64,000 bases of DNA, taken from contig NC_064679.1 in assembly GCF_023278565.1 (NCBI RefSeq), forward strand, positions 3,596,001 through 3,660,000, in the 5' to 3' direction. Below, piece by piece: positions 1-11,312 of the stretch. Below the pieces are notes generated by a model that had not been told where the DNA came from, did not search any database, and saw only the letters and a list, made by a program, of their open reading frames with translations. Made by a program: the position numbers and the translations under genes. The DNA comes from Colletotrichum lupini (lineage: Eukaryota; Ascomycota; Sordariomycetes; Glomerellales; Glomerellaceae). The first letter of the stretch is position 1. The number at the start of each line of letters is the position of its first letter.

Positions 1-3000
1 TACCTTACCTTGAGGCAGCTTAACGGAAACCCCACTCACAAGTCGGTAAGGAGTCGCACTTTTCGTCCAGTGCCTTCTGGCCAAATCCAATATGCAGCCA
101 GCCCGTTCCGGTTGAGCCCAGTGCAGCTGCCATGGTGTGTGGTGAACTGCAGCTAGTGGCCGGTGATGAAGGTGGCATGTCCACATTGCGCCGGGACATC
201 CAGCCGGAGACCTCAGACGGGCCACGGAAGCATAGGGCGGACCACTTGATCTTTTTCGGCGCCTCTGAAAGATGAGGCTATCCTAACGCCGCGCCAGCCA
301 GTTTAGCATAGCCTGTACAGAGTACAGGTGTACGGATGCCAACTACGTGTAATTTGCCCCATCCTTCAGATACCAGCATTCATTCCCTCATTCTGAAGGG
401 CGACTGACTGGTGTCATTGGGACCGTGGTCAGGCCCAGCCGCCCAACGATGTACATACAACCGGCCACAGGCAAGCGCCGCTTGGTATCGGGAGCTGGAG
501 CTGGGGCTGGGGCTAGAGCCGGGCTACGTGTACGAATACCTGGCAGAACCGAGGAACGAGAAGTCAAGTGGTGCTTCAGGTGGGTAGATCATCCTGCAAG
601 CAGCAACGGCTGCCGCATCTCACGATCTGGATCGTGTCGGGAGCATGGTCGTCAATGTGTGGTCTGTATGATGTTGATACGGGTCCTAATCTCAGTCTCA
701 GTCCGGAGTATTCTTGCGGATAGTGGCACTGGAGCGTTTGATCGTTTCGTCGTGTCCGGCTACTATTCGTCTCTTCAAGCCCCGCCTTGGCCTTTGTTGC
801 TGCAGACTCATTTGTCGTGCCCTGAGTTAAACCAGGATGAGAGTAGCCACCCTCTCGGGACCGCTAGAGAGATGGATCAAGATTGCAGGTATCCGTAGAA
901 TCCTTGGTCCAGACGAAAGCTAGAGGCGGTGGGAGCACTTGTGGGAGAGGAAAAACATGAAGAGAGAAGGGAGAAAAGGAAGCCTTCTCGAATGCTATTA
1001 GCGACCCATGCCACAAAGGGTTCCATTTGGTATTGGAAATATCCAAGACTGTCTTTCGGGTAATAAGTGAGCTAAACCGGCCGAGAAATGCCGCACTGCA
1101 GATTATCCAACCCTGGGGAACGAAAGGCGGTCGTCAGAAATCACTTGGTATAAAAGTCGCGTCTATAACTACTGTCATTGGACGGACTGGACGCACGAGT
1201 GCGCGGGAGTCCCGTCGGAAGCGTTTGCGGCTTCCAAGTGGTCCGCTGGAAGCAGCACCTCAGTACATAAGGTACCTTAGGTAGGTAGGTACCTTGGTCC
1301 TTGGGTATGAAAAAGCCGCTCGTTGCGCGCGGTCCAAATGAGAAGCAGCTGCCATGCTCTGGAAGACGAAGTGAGCGTGGTAAAGTACCTCAGGTATCCA
1401 TCCACACATCAAAGTGCAAACTAAGGCACATTAAGGTATCTCTTGTATGATAAATCAATAGAAGCTACCTCATTATCCGCTCCACGTTTCCTGTCTCCCA
1501 CCTCACTGTCCCAAGTAGCTTGACCTGGATTTCCTCGATACCAAATGTCCCTTGACCTAAGGTATTACCTCACCTAGCAGGCACGGTACCTACCATCTCT
1601 TGGGAAAGTCTCTGTGCTCTGCAAATGTACTTTCCAATTTCGCATCTGTCTGTAACTCACCGCATCCACCCCCCTTCCACCACGTCGCAGCTTGCCAGGC
1701 TTTTTCGCGGCTTTACCTTCCTTGACCGACTTGCCCTGACGTGCTGTATTCTCTATGAGTCTCCATCTTTCGTATGGATATCAAATCCTACAATGAGGTG
1801 GTGGTTTGCGCCGTTCCATCTCCGAATACAGATATCATCTCCACTTTGCCTGGGCACCATAGCTGCCAGCATGGTGCACCCAGCCTCGCACTTTCTAGCT
1901 CGCGTGCTTCCAGATCAATCAACTTGTCACGAGATTGTGAGCTGGCCATGCCGCCCATTGTCGGATTTCAGCATGTTCAAGTCTCAACCCCCATACCAGA
2001 AGGGCACTAATGCAACTATGCGTCCACCTTGCCTGCTGCCCAACCTCCCACCAGCTTGAGTCCCCGGGTCCCCGACATGTTTTGTGAGCTCAGTACGGAG
2101 GATTCAGGACAAATGCGCATATCCATCCGTATGGACGCATACATATCTCCTCCCAGCCAGTCGGGCACATCGGTCCGCGCCGCCCTGTTCCACGCGCCCC
2201 CAACCTACCCCCTGCTTTTGTCAACTTTGCCCGTCGATTCTATCACATTCGAACCGTCAAGTGGTAATGCGGTGTACACACCAGCCCAGTCTGACTCCCT
2301 CACATGCACACGCGGGGCAGTTCCATGCATGGTAAGGCGAACGAGCCTCACTATTGTCGCGTCCCTCTTCGTCCCTGAGCAGACTGAGGTGACCAACAAA
2401 CACTTCATTTTGCCTTCCATGCCGTAGTCCACTCAGGCATCAATGACAAGCCAAATCACAAACTCAACCGTTGCCCGACACTGTTTTTTCATCTTTCGTT
2501 CAACCGCACCTATCTATGCTCATCAGTCCAGCACCTTCTTGGCAATCCATGAGTCTATGCGGCAGTCTTTCGTCTTTCCTTTTCGTCTAGGATGCCTTCA
2601 ACACCTAATTAAGGAAGTTAGACAGAAACACGCGGCTTCGTACCGCAGTACATTCACGGGCACACACGCATTTGGATCATATTCATAGTACACGGCATCT
2701 TGATTTCTTAACCCAACAAACACGGTAGATACATTGTCTTTCTAACTGGCCTCCAAGTATGAGGCCTTGCAACACCTATCCGCGTAGCCGCTAGTATCCA
2801 GCTATACACCATTAGTCCTTGAAACGTCGTCCTTGTTTTCCTTTTCCTTTTCCTTATTTTTTTTGGTATGCTCCCCAGCGACACCGCTGAGCGTTTGGTC
2901 GCAATGTACCCTTTTTCATGTGCAAATCAAAGGGTGGCCCGTTTTGTCACGGCACTTGCCGAGAGCACGAAGATATTACTCTAACAATAGCCAAGGCCGC

Positions 3001-3306
3001 CACCCCTATAGATCCTGAGTAAGGGGCAAACAAAAAGAAACGACAACTTAGGTTGAAGTTGAACTGTCAAGGCGGAGAAAGCGCCTTGGACCCGTTGTCG
3101 AACGCCCCGGTTTTGGTTGCAAAAACAGCGACAGCGATGGCACAGGTAACCCAAGTTTCCAAGATCGCGCGCGGACACCATGATGTTGTATCGTGATTCC
3201 GTAGGCGCAACCCCTCGACTTTCAATTTGCCGCTCTGATTCGCCATCGCTGCTGCCTGGATTCGTGTCCCCGCAACGTGAACGACTGAGTAGATGTCGGG
3301 TTTCGA
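1..3306. other. intergenic region, no gene recognised
   Basis: No reading frame here shows a recognisable domain, and none joins plausibly across splice sites. The longest open frames (about 130-157 codons, near 425-898, 1625-2059 and 2029-2427) have irregular composition and no family resemblance, so I take them as chance. The stretch holds an AGGTA/TACCT-type motif array at about 1269-1295, a GA/CT-rich triplet-like tract at about 490-520 and a pyrimidine-rich tract at about 2833-2870. The right end should contain the 3' UTR of the EMG1 gene on the minus strand. Confidence 0.6.
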
Positions 3307-4596
3307 CTACTGAATGTCCCAGGAATCCTCAGCAGCGTGGCAAAACTTGCTGCAAGCAACGCTGGCGGACAAGCTGTAGTTGCTGATGGAAATCTTCTCG
3401 TCGACGAGGCCATCAGCAAAGGTATCGGCACCCTTTGCCATGGCACCAACGAAGACGCAAACACTCTCCTTGGGGGCGAGCGTGTCGATGTAGTCTCTGA
3501 CGTGTACCAGAGGGGCCTCGAAACTGAGCGTCACCTTGCGGCAGTTGGGCGGAAGGTGATCGGTGATGGGATTCTGGATTACACGAAGCAGCTTCTCCTG
3601 CGAGTTGGTCGAGCGGATGGACAGGCGATGCAGCAGTTGAACCATCAGACCGGCAAAGCGCTTGAATGTACGCGGGATGCGAACAGACGGCGAGACCTCG
3701 ATCAAGACACCCTTGGCGGTATGAATGTAGATCTGAAGCTTGCCGGCCTTGTTGATGGGGGAGTCGAGCAGGGTCAGGAGGCACTAGTCAGTATGGTCAG
3801 CATGTTGGATGCAGACACGGCGGGCTAGGCGCGTTGAGGCGCAAAAGCAGTAGCACAAGCAAGGGCAAGAGCAAGAGCAAAAGCAAAAGCAGTTCGCTGG
3901 TAGTATCCAACCTGATGTGTAATATCCGGGCGCGCGTCACTAATGTCGCGGTTCATCTTGCGCATAACTCCAATATGCTCGTCGCTGTTGAGTAGCGAGT
4001 ACTTTTCCTCACGTTGGACGCCGTTGCGGCCGGTGCCGCCATGTGAAGCCTTGTAGGTCTCGAGACTGGCGTTGGAGAGAACGACAATGAGGCGCTGAGA
4101 ATCCTTGTCGGTAGGAGGGATGGCGGTGTGCTGCTCAGCGACCAGCTGAGGGAGAGCCGGAGGGGGAAGAGACTGGGTGCCTGTTGGGATACGCAGGTTA
4201 GCAAACCTATGTCAATGAAGCAGAGCCAGCTGTGTGGGCTTGCCCTTGTGCGAACTGTCTGCCATGGCTTCCATCGTGTCGCGATTGCCTGCGTTGTGCT
4301 GGACACTCGATATGTGGTGTTTGGGGTAGGGGACGAGGTGAAGTGTGCAGGGCGGCGGGGTAGCTACGGCTTATAACCACGAAATGCTGCGCGCAATTGG
4401 AAGTAGGATGACTGGCGCAGAGGCTGTCCGTGAAGAAGGAGGTTCCCGGAATGACAGCGGCAGACAATTGCAATAGGGAGGAGCCCTGGATTCGGGGTTT
4501 TCACTTGATGCAAGGGAAAACGTGAGTCGCGCAAGGGACGCACATTGGGAACTTACGAGGTCGCTTGACGCCAGCACGGGCCTCTGGGGAAGACAT
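3307..4596 (-). CDS. EMG1: 18S rRNA pseudouridine N1-methyltransferase EMG1/NEP1
   Basis: Three exons on the minus strand: 4596-4557, 4180-3912 and 3783-3307, 786 nt, 261 residues. The yeast protein has about 252. EMG1 (NEP1) is a SPOUT-class methyltransferase of the nucleolar small-subunit processome. It methylates a hypermodified pseudouridine in 18S rRNA and helps assemble the 40S subunit. The identification rests on near-verbatim family blocks: [11 protein letters not shown] early in exon 3, [37 protein letters not shown] and the C-terminal [18 protein letters not shown]. Exon phases are consistent (1, then 0). The start chosen is the first ATG, giving a basic [14 protein letters not shown] leader. 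Intron 1 is long (376 nt) for this window. I looked in it for snoRNA boxes, common in introns of ribosome-biogenesis genes, and saw none. The family assignment is very secure. Confidence 0.96.
3841..3892 (-). repeat. imperfect GCTTTT/GCTCTT-type hexamer tract in EMG1 intron 2
   Basis: On the plus strand this reads as repeated AGCAAA/AGCAAG units with single-base variants. On the transcribed minus strand it is a pyrimidine-rich TGCTNT array within the 128-nt second intron, upstream of the acceptor. It may act as an extended polypyrimidine tract, or it may simply be a slippage-prone microsatellite. Confidence 0.8.
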
Positions 4597-6918
4597 GTTG
4601 ATTTTTTTTTTGGAGGGGGAAATTCGACGATGGGGTGGTGAGATTCGGTGCAGGTTTTTCCCGGCTTCTTCTTCTGTTTTCTCTTCTTGTCTCGTTACAC
4701 AGACAGGAAGGTGCGTACAGCAGGCGCGTTGTTGCACACAGCAAACAATGAAATGAGAAAGTAGTGAGAGAAAAAATATGAAGAATAGTTGAGTGAACAG
4801 ATATGGAATAGATCTGGTCACAGAGGTGAGGAGAGGGACTGCGTGAGGGTGAAGTAAATGGTAAAGTAGTGAGCGCGAGTCGAGAGGGAGGAATGTTGGT
4901 TTTGAATTTTCCGACGAGCGAGGGACCAAATCTGAGGGAAGATGATTCAGGCCGAGTTGCGAGGGAAGAAGACAGACTACCTTGGTTGGCTTAGTCCAAG
5001 GTGGTGGTGGGTGGGTGGCTTACCTTATGAGGGACACCAAAGTGACCAAACACTTGAGCAAAGGTACCGTCGCCTCTTCGAACCTAGGTACTGCGTACCT
5101 ATGGATACTCACCTCACTCTTGACTGCTGCTGGGGCCCTTGGGACCTTGGGACCTTAGATGCGGGGTGAGTGTGATGGAAACGGAACTCGGATAGGTACA
5201 TTTAGTACACAGTGTTGAGCTCATCTTATCACCGAAGCATTGCCCCGAAAGCACAGTTCTCTACAGTGCGAGAAGCGGTGATCAGAGGGAGGCACTTCTG
5301 AATCGTCCCTTTGAGTGGATTTCAGCAAACTCAGGCCCACCTTGCTCAAGGTACCTTACCTAGGTATCCGTAGGTTTGTCTTCTATGCGATTTTTTACAC
5401 GGTCAGAGTCACGGCACACAAGTTTCTGCTCGGCTCGGGTCTCAGCCACTCGACTTTTAGCCGCTACGGCGAATGTTTGCCGAACCATCAGGTGCGTTTA
5501 CCCGTAACAGAGAAAACTAACGCTTCTTGGGTTCCGCGTCCTCTACCATATTACTTGGTACCCAAACTTGTCAGGTCAGTCTGTTTTGTACGTGAAGGCT
5601 TGCCTTCTCTCAGCAACCCCAAGGGGCAGGCTCCGTCTCGGTGCATCGAGACCTACCGAGATCGGGGAATCTAGGCGTCCGTCTGCCGATGCTGCCACTG
5701 GCTATTGTCCTTAGTGGTTTTTATACCAGTGTGAGAGGTCGGTGCCTTTAAACACTTGTGGCTAATGATGCCCCGGTAGATATGCAGTGGACGTGTGGGC
5801 CATGCTTTTTTGAGCGATAGGAGTACTGAAGAGACACTTGAACTCAAAGTTGCCCAGACAGCGGAAAAGTTAACCGCGATAGGAGGAAGGTAATACAGAA
5901 GAAAGCCTCGGTCGTCTCCATAGCAGACGTGTCTTCACATGAGTAAAACCCCTGGTCACTTATATGGTATACGCGTCGGCCCTCTGGGGCCACATGGATA
6001 CAACGTCGGAATGGCCTTGAATGGGCCATGGAAAATTGTATCATGTCAGTCTGATGCCCCTACAGAGGGTGCTCACAGCGATCAAATTGCGAGGGAAACG
6101 CCAATCCTGTTCCAGGAGAGCGCGTTTTGCCTTGAGGTAGGCAGTGATGAGTTAAATTGTCTATAAATAGAACACAACAGTCTGGTTCTGAGGGAAGTAC
6201 TTGAGTATGACTGCGGCCTTTACATGGCTTGCATCCTGGTGGATAGCTGATCTGCTCGGAACGCATGGCACCTGACAGACACAACACCAAGGCAGTACAT
6301 ATTCGATCCCAATTCGAAGGCGGGTACGCTTACGCCTTGCTTGGTACCGATCGCTCCAGCTCATCGGGGATGTTTTTAAGCCAAAATAAGTGAAGCAAGC
6401 TCATGTTTCAGCTCGTAGAACCAACAGAGCGAACCAAGCCTTGGTATTGGCTGTGACAAGAGAAAGAGACAAAGTAGGCTGATGAGCCGAGATAGACCTT
6501 GACATTGTACACCTAGGTAAGGTATCTGAGGTAACCCCCGTGGCCCCGAAACCCAGGAACCAGCTGTCACCAAAAGCCACAGGCCAAGCCAAGCCACCTT
6601 GTTGAATTTAAGGTTATCTTAGCGTCTGATCTTTCCACTCTGTCGGTCTCCAATCGAGTAGGCCAGAAAATGGTCTTGGTGTCGGTAAAAACATGGCCCG
6701 CTTGACCAATGAGAAGCGAGGAATCATGATCCATTCTTTAATTTTCCACTCTCTCCAGGAGGCTTGAGCATACCGTATCGAGGTCACCATCACAGCCAGC
6801 GATCTATTTGAAATACCACGCGACACCCTCAGCACTTCCAAGCTCACGACCTGGTTCCCTCTTGGGATTTTTTCGACAGACCGAGTTCGCTGCCATTGTA
6901 TATCACCAACCGCCCACC
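4597..6918. other. intergenic region between EMG1 and uS17m (divergent promoters)
   Basis: EMG1 is transcribed leftward and the ribosomal protein gene rightward, so both promoters lie here. The first 330 bp next to EMG1 are purine-rich on the plus strand (pyrimidine-rich on the transcribed strand), as usual for fungal 5' leaders. TACCTAGGTA-type motifs occur near 5063-5103, 5349-5373 and 6509-6533. A short G-rich tract (GGTGGTGGTGGGTGGGTGG) starts at about 5001. No open frame has coding character that I recognise. Confidence 0.6.
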
Positions 6919-7425
6919 ATGTCAGCCCAGACCATGGCGCAAGCCCGCGCAGTCGTCCGCGAGCTCAACGGCGTCGTCGTGAGCGCAGGGCTCATGCAGA
7001 AGACGGTCAAAGTGCGCGTGGGTGGCCAGCAATGGAAGCAAAAGGTCCAAAAGGTGAGATACATAGAACCCAGGAGTTACCAGCCCTTGGTCCATGACTC
7101 TTATCTTTGAGGAGACTAACCAGCCTCGGCTTCCTAGATGTTCACGAAACCAACGCACTACCTCGTCCACGACCCCAACTCATCCCTTCGCACAGGAGAT
7201 GTCGTTTCCATTGTTCCCGGATGGAGGACATCACCTCACAAGCGCCACGTTGTAAAGAGCATCATCGCGCCCCACGGTACACCCATCTCAGCGCGCCCAC
7301 CGGTACCGACCGAGGAGGAGAGAATCGCAGCCAAGGTGCAAAAGAGAGAAGCCAAGGTTGCTAGACGAGAGACGCGGCGGCAGGAGAAGTCTTCAAAATC
7401 GACTCCTGAGCCCGAGGTCGACTAA
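6919..7425 (+). CDS. mitochondrial small-subunit ribosomal protein uS17m
   Basis: Two exons, 6919-7053 and 7138-7425, encode 140 residues. The intron is 84 nt (GTGAGA...CCTAG) in phase 0. The protein has the S17 OB-fold signature: an N-terminal strand block LNGVVVSAGLMQKTVKVRV followed by the THYLVHDPNSSLRTGDVV and IVPGWRTSPHKRHVV blocks. uS17 binds 16S-type rRNA in the small-subunit body. The poor match to a bacterial-length chain and the extended basic C-terminal tail (about residues 105-140, rich in Lys, Arg and Glu) suit a fungal mitoribosomal version rather than cytosolic uS17/S11. The ATG at 6919 was chosen because the open frame upstream of it has no family similarity. The gene ends 427 bp from the convergent AAA ATPase gene. 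A mitochondrial location is inferred from family resemblance only. Confidence 0.88.
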
Positions 7426-7852
7426 GGCCTGAGATTGGCGGAAGAAAAACTGAACAGAGAACCAGGAAAAGGTATAGTAAGGATTACAACACAACGCTGT
7501 ATAACACAAAGGAGGAAGGAAAGGGAGTTGACACAGAGCACTGGGCATCGTATTCACTTCAGTTGACGATATCCTTGGCCTGATTTGTGGCTGGAAACGT
7601 GTAGACGAACATCCGAGGTCACTGGTGAATCATTGTACAAATACCAACACTATTGCAGTAGTCTCTTGTCTTAGCCATCTACGCAGAATATTTCGTAAAA
7701 CTTGATATCTCTTGTTCCTTTACCGATAATCAAGCGCCTCTGGAGGGTATCACTTCCACGTGCGCTCCCCTAGCCAATCGACCAATCGCCATGTCACGCA
7801 GAAACAAAGAGAAACAAAAACACCTCGCGAATCGCATGCCTGCTGCCCTGCA
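7426..7852. other. convergent 3' intergenic space
   Basis: Between the stop of uS17m (+) and the stop of the AAA ATPase gene (-). It should carry both 3' UTRs and polyadenylation regions. I see no separate gene. Confidence 0.7.
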
Positions 7853-10424
7853 TCATCCACCTCGCTCGCCAAACTCCTTGGCCCAATCCTCATATTCCTT
7901 CAAGCCCGTTTTGCTCACACTCGGTCTGATAGTTGTCAGACTCGCCTCAAAGTCTGCCAATGAAATCGGTCGGATTTCGTCCATGGTCATGTGCAAGAGA
8001 GCCTCGCCCAAAGAGCGGAGCGGACCCATGGCCGCATCCTTAGCCAGTGCCGTTACATCGGAGCCCGAGAATCCTGTGCCCATATCAGTATCAGTTCTGA
8101 TGGCCGTTTCGCCTCTAAAATGACGACGAATACTTACCATCTGTAAGGAGAACGAGCTTCTCAATGTCCGCGTCGGACAGGACATGCTTTTGCTGCCCCA
8201 GAAGTGTTCGAAACTGCGTAGAGCGAGTCTCGGACTCAGGCAGCGGTATGTATTGACGCCTCACAAACCTGCGGCGTGCGGCTTCATCAATAGCCCAGGG
8301 CAGATTGGTTGCCGCCAAGACAAGCACTCGGTTCGCATCTCCTCTGGTCTTGTCCTTTTCATCCACGGCCCGACCCGCCGCAGCTCGCTGTAAATCACTC
8401 CACTGAATGAGAAACTCAGTCTTGATCCTCCTTGTCGCCTCGTGCTCTCCCGACCCGGACCTCTGAGAAAGTAACGAGTCAATTTCGTCAACGAAGATGA
8501 TGCTTGGTGCCAGAGTCTTCGCCAGAGAGAACAATGCTCGGACGAGCTTCTCAGACTCGCCCAAGTATTTACTCGTCAAGCTGCTTGCTGATATCGAGAA
8601 GAATGTCGACCGTGATTCTGTTGCTACAGCACGCGCCAGCATGGTCTTGCCCGTGCCTGGCGGACCAAAAAGCAGCATTCCTCTTGCAGGCTCCCGAAGT
8701 CCCATGAACAAGTCAGGTCGCAGGAACGGGTAAACCACGTTCTCCCTGAGTGCGTTCTTGGCTATCTCTAGGCCGGCAACATCGCTCCATCGGACCTCAT
8801 CGCCCTGTACAATGATCTCATTGAGAATTTGCTTTGCGGCTGCCTCGTCCACGCCGGTTGGAAGGTTTTTCATAATCTTCTTTTTCGTTTCCTTCCAGGC
8901 TGTCTTGAGCGAAGAGCCCTCTTTTTCATCGTCGGCAGATGCTTCGGAAGAAGGGCCTTCAGCATCAGCTGCGATTGCGTTTTCTTTCCTCTTTCCCTTC
9001 CTCTTCTTGCCAGGTACCTTCGGACTTGTTTCTGCATTGTCCGAGCAACTCGAAGATGAACGGCCCCGCGACAATTGCACGTTACGATGAGATCTATCGG
9101 CTTTATCCTGTTCTGATCCGCTCGTGAGATTATTATTGGGCCGGGTAGGTATGTCTCCAACTGGCTTCCTCCGTATTCTGGCCACGTCCGGCGTAGTCTT
9201 GCGCCGTAACTCTGACTCGTCAGCGTCAGATGACGGAGGCCGTTCATGAGGCGATGCTCTGGATCGTGAGACTGAGGACGTTGGGTCCCTTGAACGCGAG
9301 GTCCGCTCTTGTCTTGGGGTGCCATACTCGACCCCTGGAGCATCTTGATAGGACATGGCGTTCAAGGCACTCGATGCCGCACTCACGGACAAGGCTGATG
9401 GTCGCACTTGCGATGAATCCTCAGATGTTCTTGCACTACCAGTCGCATCTGAGAAAGACGGATGAGCTTCTCTGGGCGTCACGAGCCGTCGGGTATGTAC
9501 GTCCCATTGCATGCCAGACGAGGGCGGCGGCTTGCGGGACTGCTCTGCAGGCGTGACAGGCGCAGACGATGAGACCTCTGGTACTGCTGGTGACGCTCTG
9601 GAGAGTCTTTCTCTAGAACTCAGGGCAGTCCATGCAAGAGTTGCAGCTTTGCTGGCACCAGGTCCTTCGGTCTTGGACAATTTTCGACTTGACTTTGCAG
9701 ATTTGTCGCCTGGCCTCCCGCTCCGCAGGGTGGTCCGCATGGTGTATTTCTCAGGGCTCGGAGACCTCATAGTCGGCTCCTTCCTAGACGTTACTCGGGG
9801 AGAGTTTGAAGGGCCGGCAAAGGGAGACGTCACGGGACTTTGGTCGCGACCGACTACAGCCTGCTCAGATGATGTTCTGTAGGGCAACGACGGTCTTTTG
9901 GGCAACGCGGGCCGCGAGAGATCGGGATATCTTATAGCTGGAATTGTGCCTTGGCCAATGTAGCCTCGTTCAGGAGTAGACATGGTGTATGGATCGGGGG
10001 AGATAGAGCGGTTCGGGGTGGGTGGGTTATTGGGTTGAGGAGTCAAGGCGTCTTGTCGGGATATTCGTAACGCTTCAAGCAGGTCAATGCGCTCCTTGCA
10101 CTGCAGTTCGAGCTTGCGCAAAGAATCTATCAAGGCGTCTTCTGTTTCGGTTCCAGCAACGTAATTGGGTAGTAGCTTGGTGATGCGTTGGTCGTTGAGC
10201 TGATCTAGGGCATTCCTCCAGCATCGCATCGCCTCGGTCTCATCACCCTAGAACATGGGAAAACCTGGATTAGCACAGACCAATCATCCTTTGGTATGCC
10301 ACGCCATTGAATTTCGGAGCAAGCAAAGATATACCTGGCTTTCATAGTAAACAGCAGTGGAGCATTTCAAGTAGCTGTCGTCGTATGTCTTCTGGAGGAT
10401 GGCAAGGCCCCGAGAGTGTGACAT
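7853..10424 (-). CDS. MIT-domain AAA ATPase, spastin/fidgetin-like (Sap1/Yta6 type)
   Basis: Three exons, 10424-10335, 10247-8138 and 8073-7853, give 806 residues. The N-terminal 90 residues are helical and look like a MIT domain, which in this family binds ESCRT-III tails. A disordered Ser/Pro/Arg-rich stretch of about 330 residues follows. The AAA cassette occupies roughly residues 485-806. It has Walker A GPPGTGKT near residue 558, Walker B IIFVDEID, the meiotic-clade linker block [14 protein letters not shown], the second-region block [17 protein letters not shown] and a C-terminal [20 protein letters not shown] helix set. The meiotic clade (spastin, katanin, fidgetin, Vps4) remodels microtubules or ESCRT filaments. 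The long linker and sequence favour the fungal Sap1/Yta6 branch over Vps4. The actual substrate cannot be read from sequence. The start is the first ATG in the MIT-coding exon. Confidence 0.9.
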
Positions 10425-11312
10425 GGTACTGGAAGCCAGACCATAGTATGTCCAAGTCTGAGTAGAGACGCGAGATGGTTCTGACGTTGGGGCAGAAAAT
10501 TCGTCGCGACCCGGAACGTCGAAACAGTCGGGATGAGCTTTTCACAGCGGAGGATGGAGTTGAGCGAACTGGAGCTGAGGTTGAGGTCAGGTAGAGTTCA
10601 AGGTCAGGATGCGGTGCCTTTGTTTCTCCCGCAGAGGGATTGCCGGCGAATGATGGCGGGGGGCAACTGAAGGCTAGCGGGCCGCAGTGACGTCGGTCTT
10701 AGTGGCTGAGTGGGGGTAAAGCAAAAAAAAGGCAGACGGCAACTTCCAGCGTAGGTCATCTGTACCTTAGGTAGTGCTGCACGCGTTAGTGGCTAGCTCT
10801 CTCCCTTTGACATACCTACCTTACCTACCTACCAAAGGCAAGGTAAGTTACCTACCAGGGGAACACCACTACCCAGTATCCTAAGTGCCTTGCTAATAGG
10901 AGAGGTAATGAACGTGAGATCCCGTCGGTCAGGTGCCTATTCTGCCAATACATAACTATATCTTACCTCGGGGTATCTGTTGATGCTCCTACAACACCAG
11001 TCGCACACATAAGTAGGTAAGGTACTTAATGTAGTATGGGTAGGTCAAAATACCAAGACTCCCAAGCACCTCATAGCAAACCTGGAAATTGTACCTCAGG
11101 TGAACGATAAGTCACAAAGCATCCTTTTGAAGCACATGGTCTGCACACGGCACTAGGCGATAGCAACACGCGGGGACGACTGGGTATTGAAGGTGTAGAA
11201 AGCCTTTGTGCTACCTATTAGTCTACCTGTCACACAGTCCACGCCAAAGCCTTAACCTCACTCTGAGGCCATATCCTCGGCCAGGCACCCTCGGCTTCTC
11301 CGTCACGCCCCC
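10425..11312. other. intergenic region with clustered TACCT/AGGTA motifs
   Basis: Upstream of the AAA ATPase gene and downstream of COG6, both on the minus strand. It contains a dense set of TACCTTAGGTA-like words (about 10763-10778, 10810-10857 and 11012-11025). No coding frame is supported. Confidence 0.65.

Noticed and set aside
4181..4556. Possible snoRNA inside the long EMG1 intron 1
   Set aside because: I read the intron on the transcribed strand and found no paired C (RTGATGA) and D (CTGA) boxes and no clear H/ACA hairpin pair with ACA tail.
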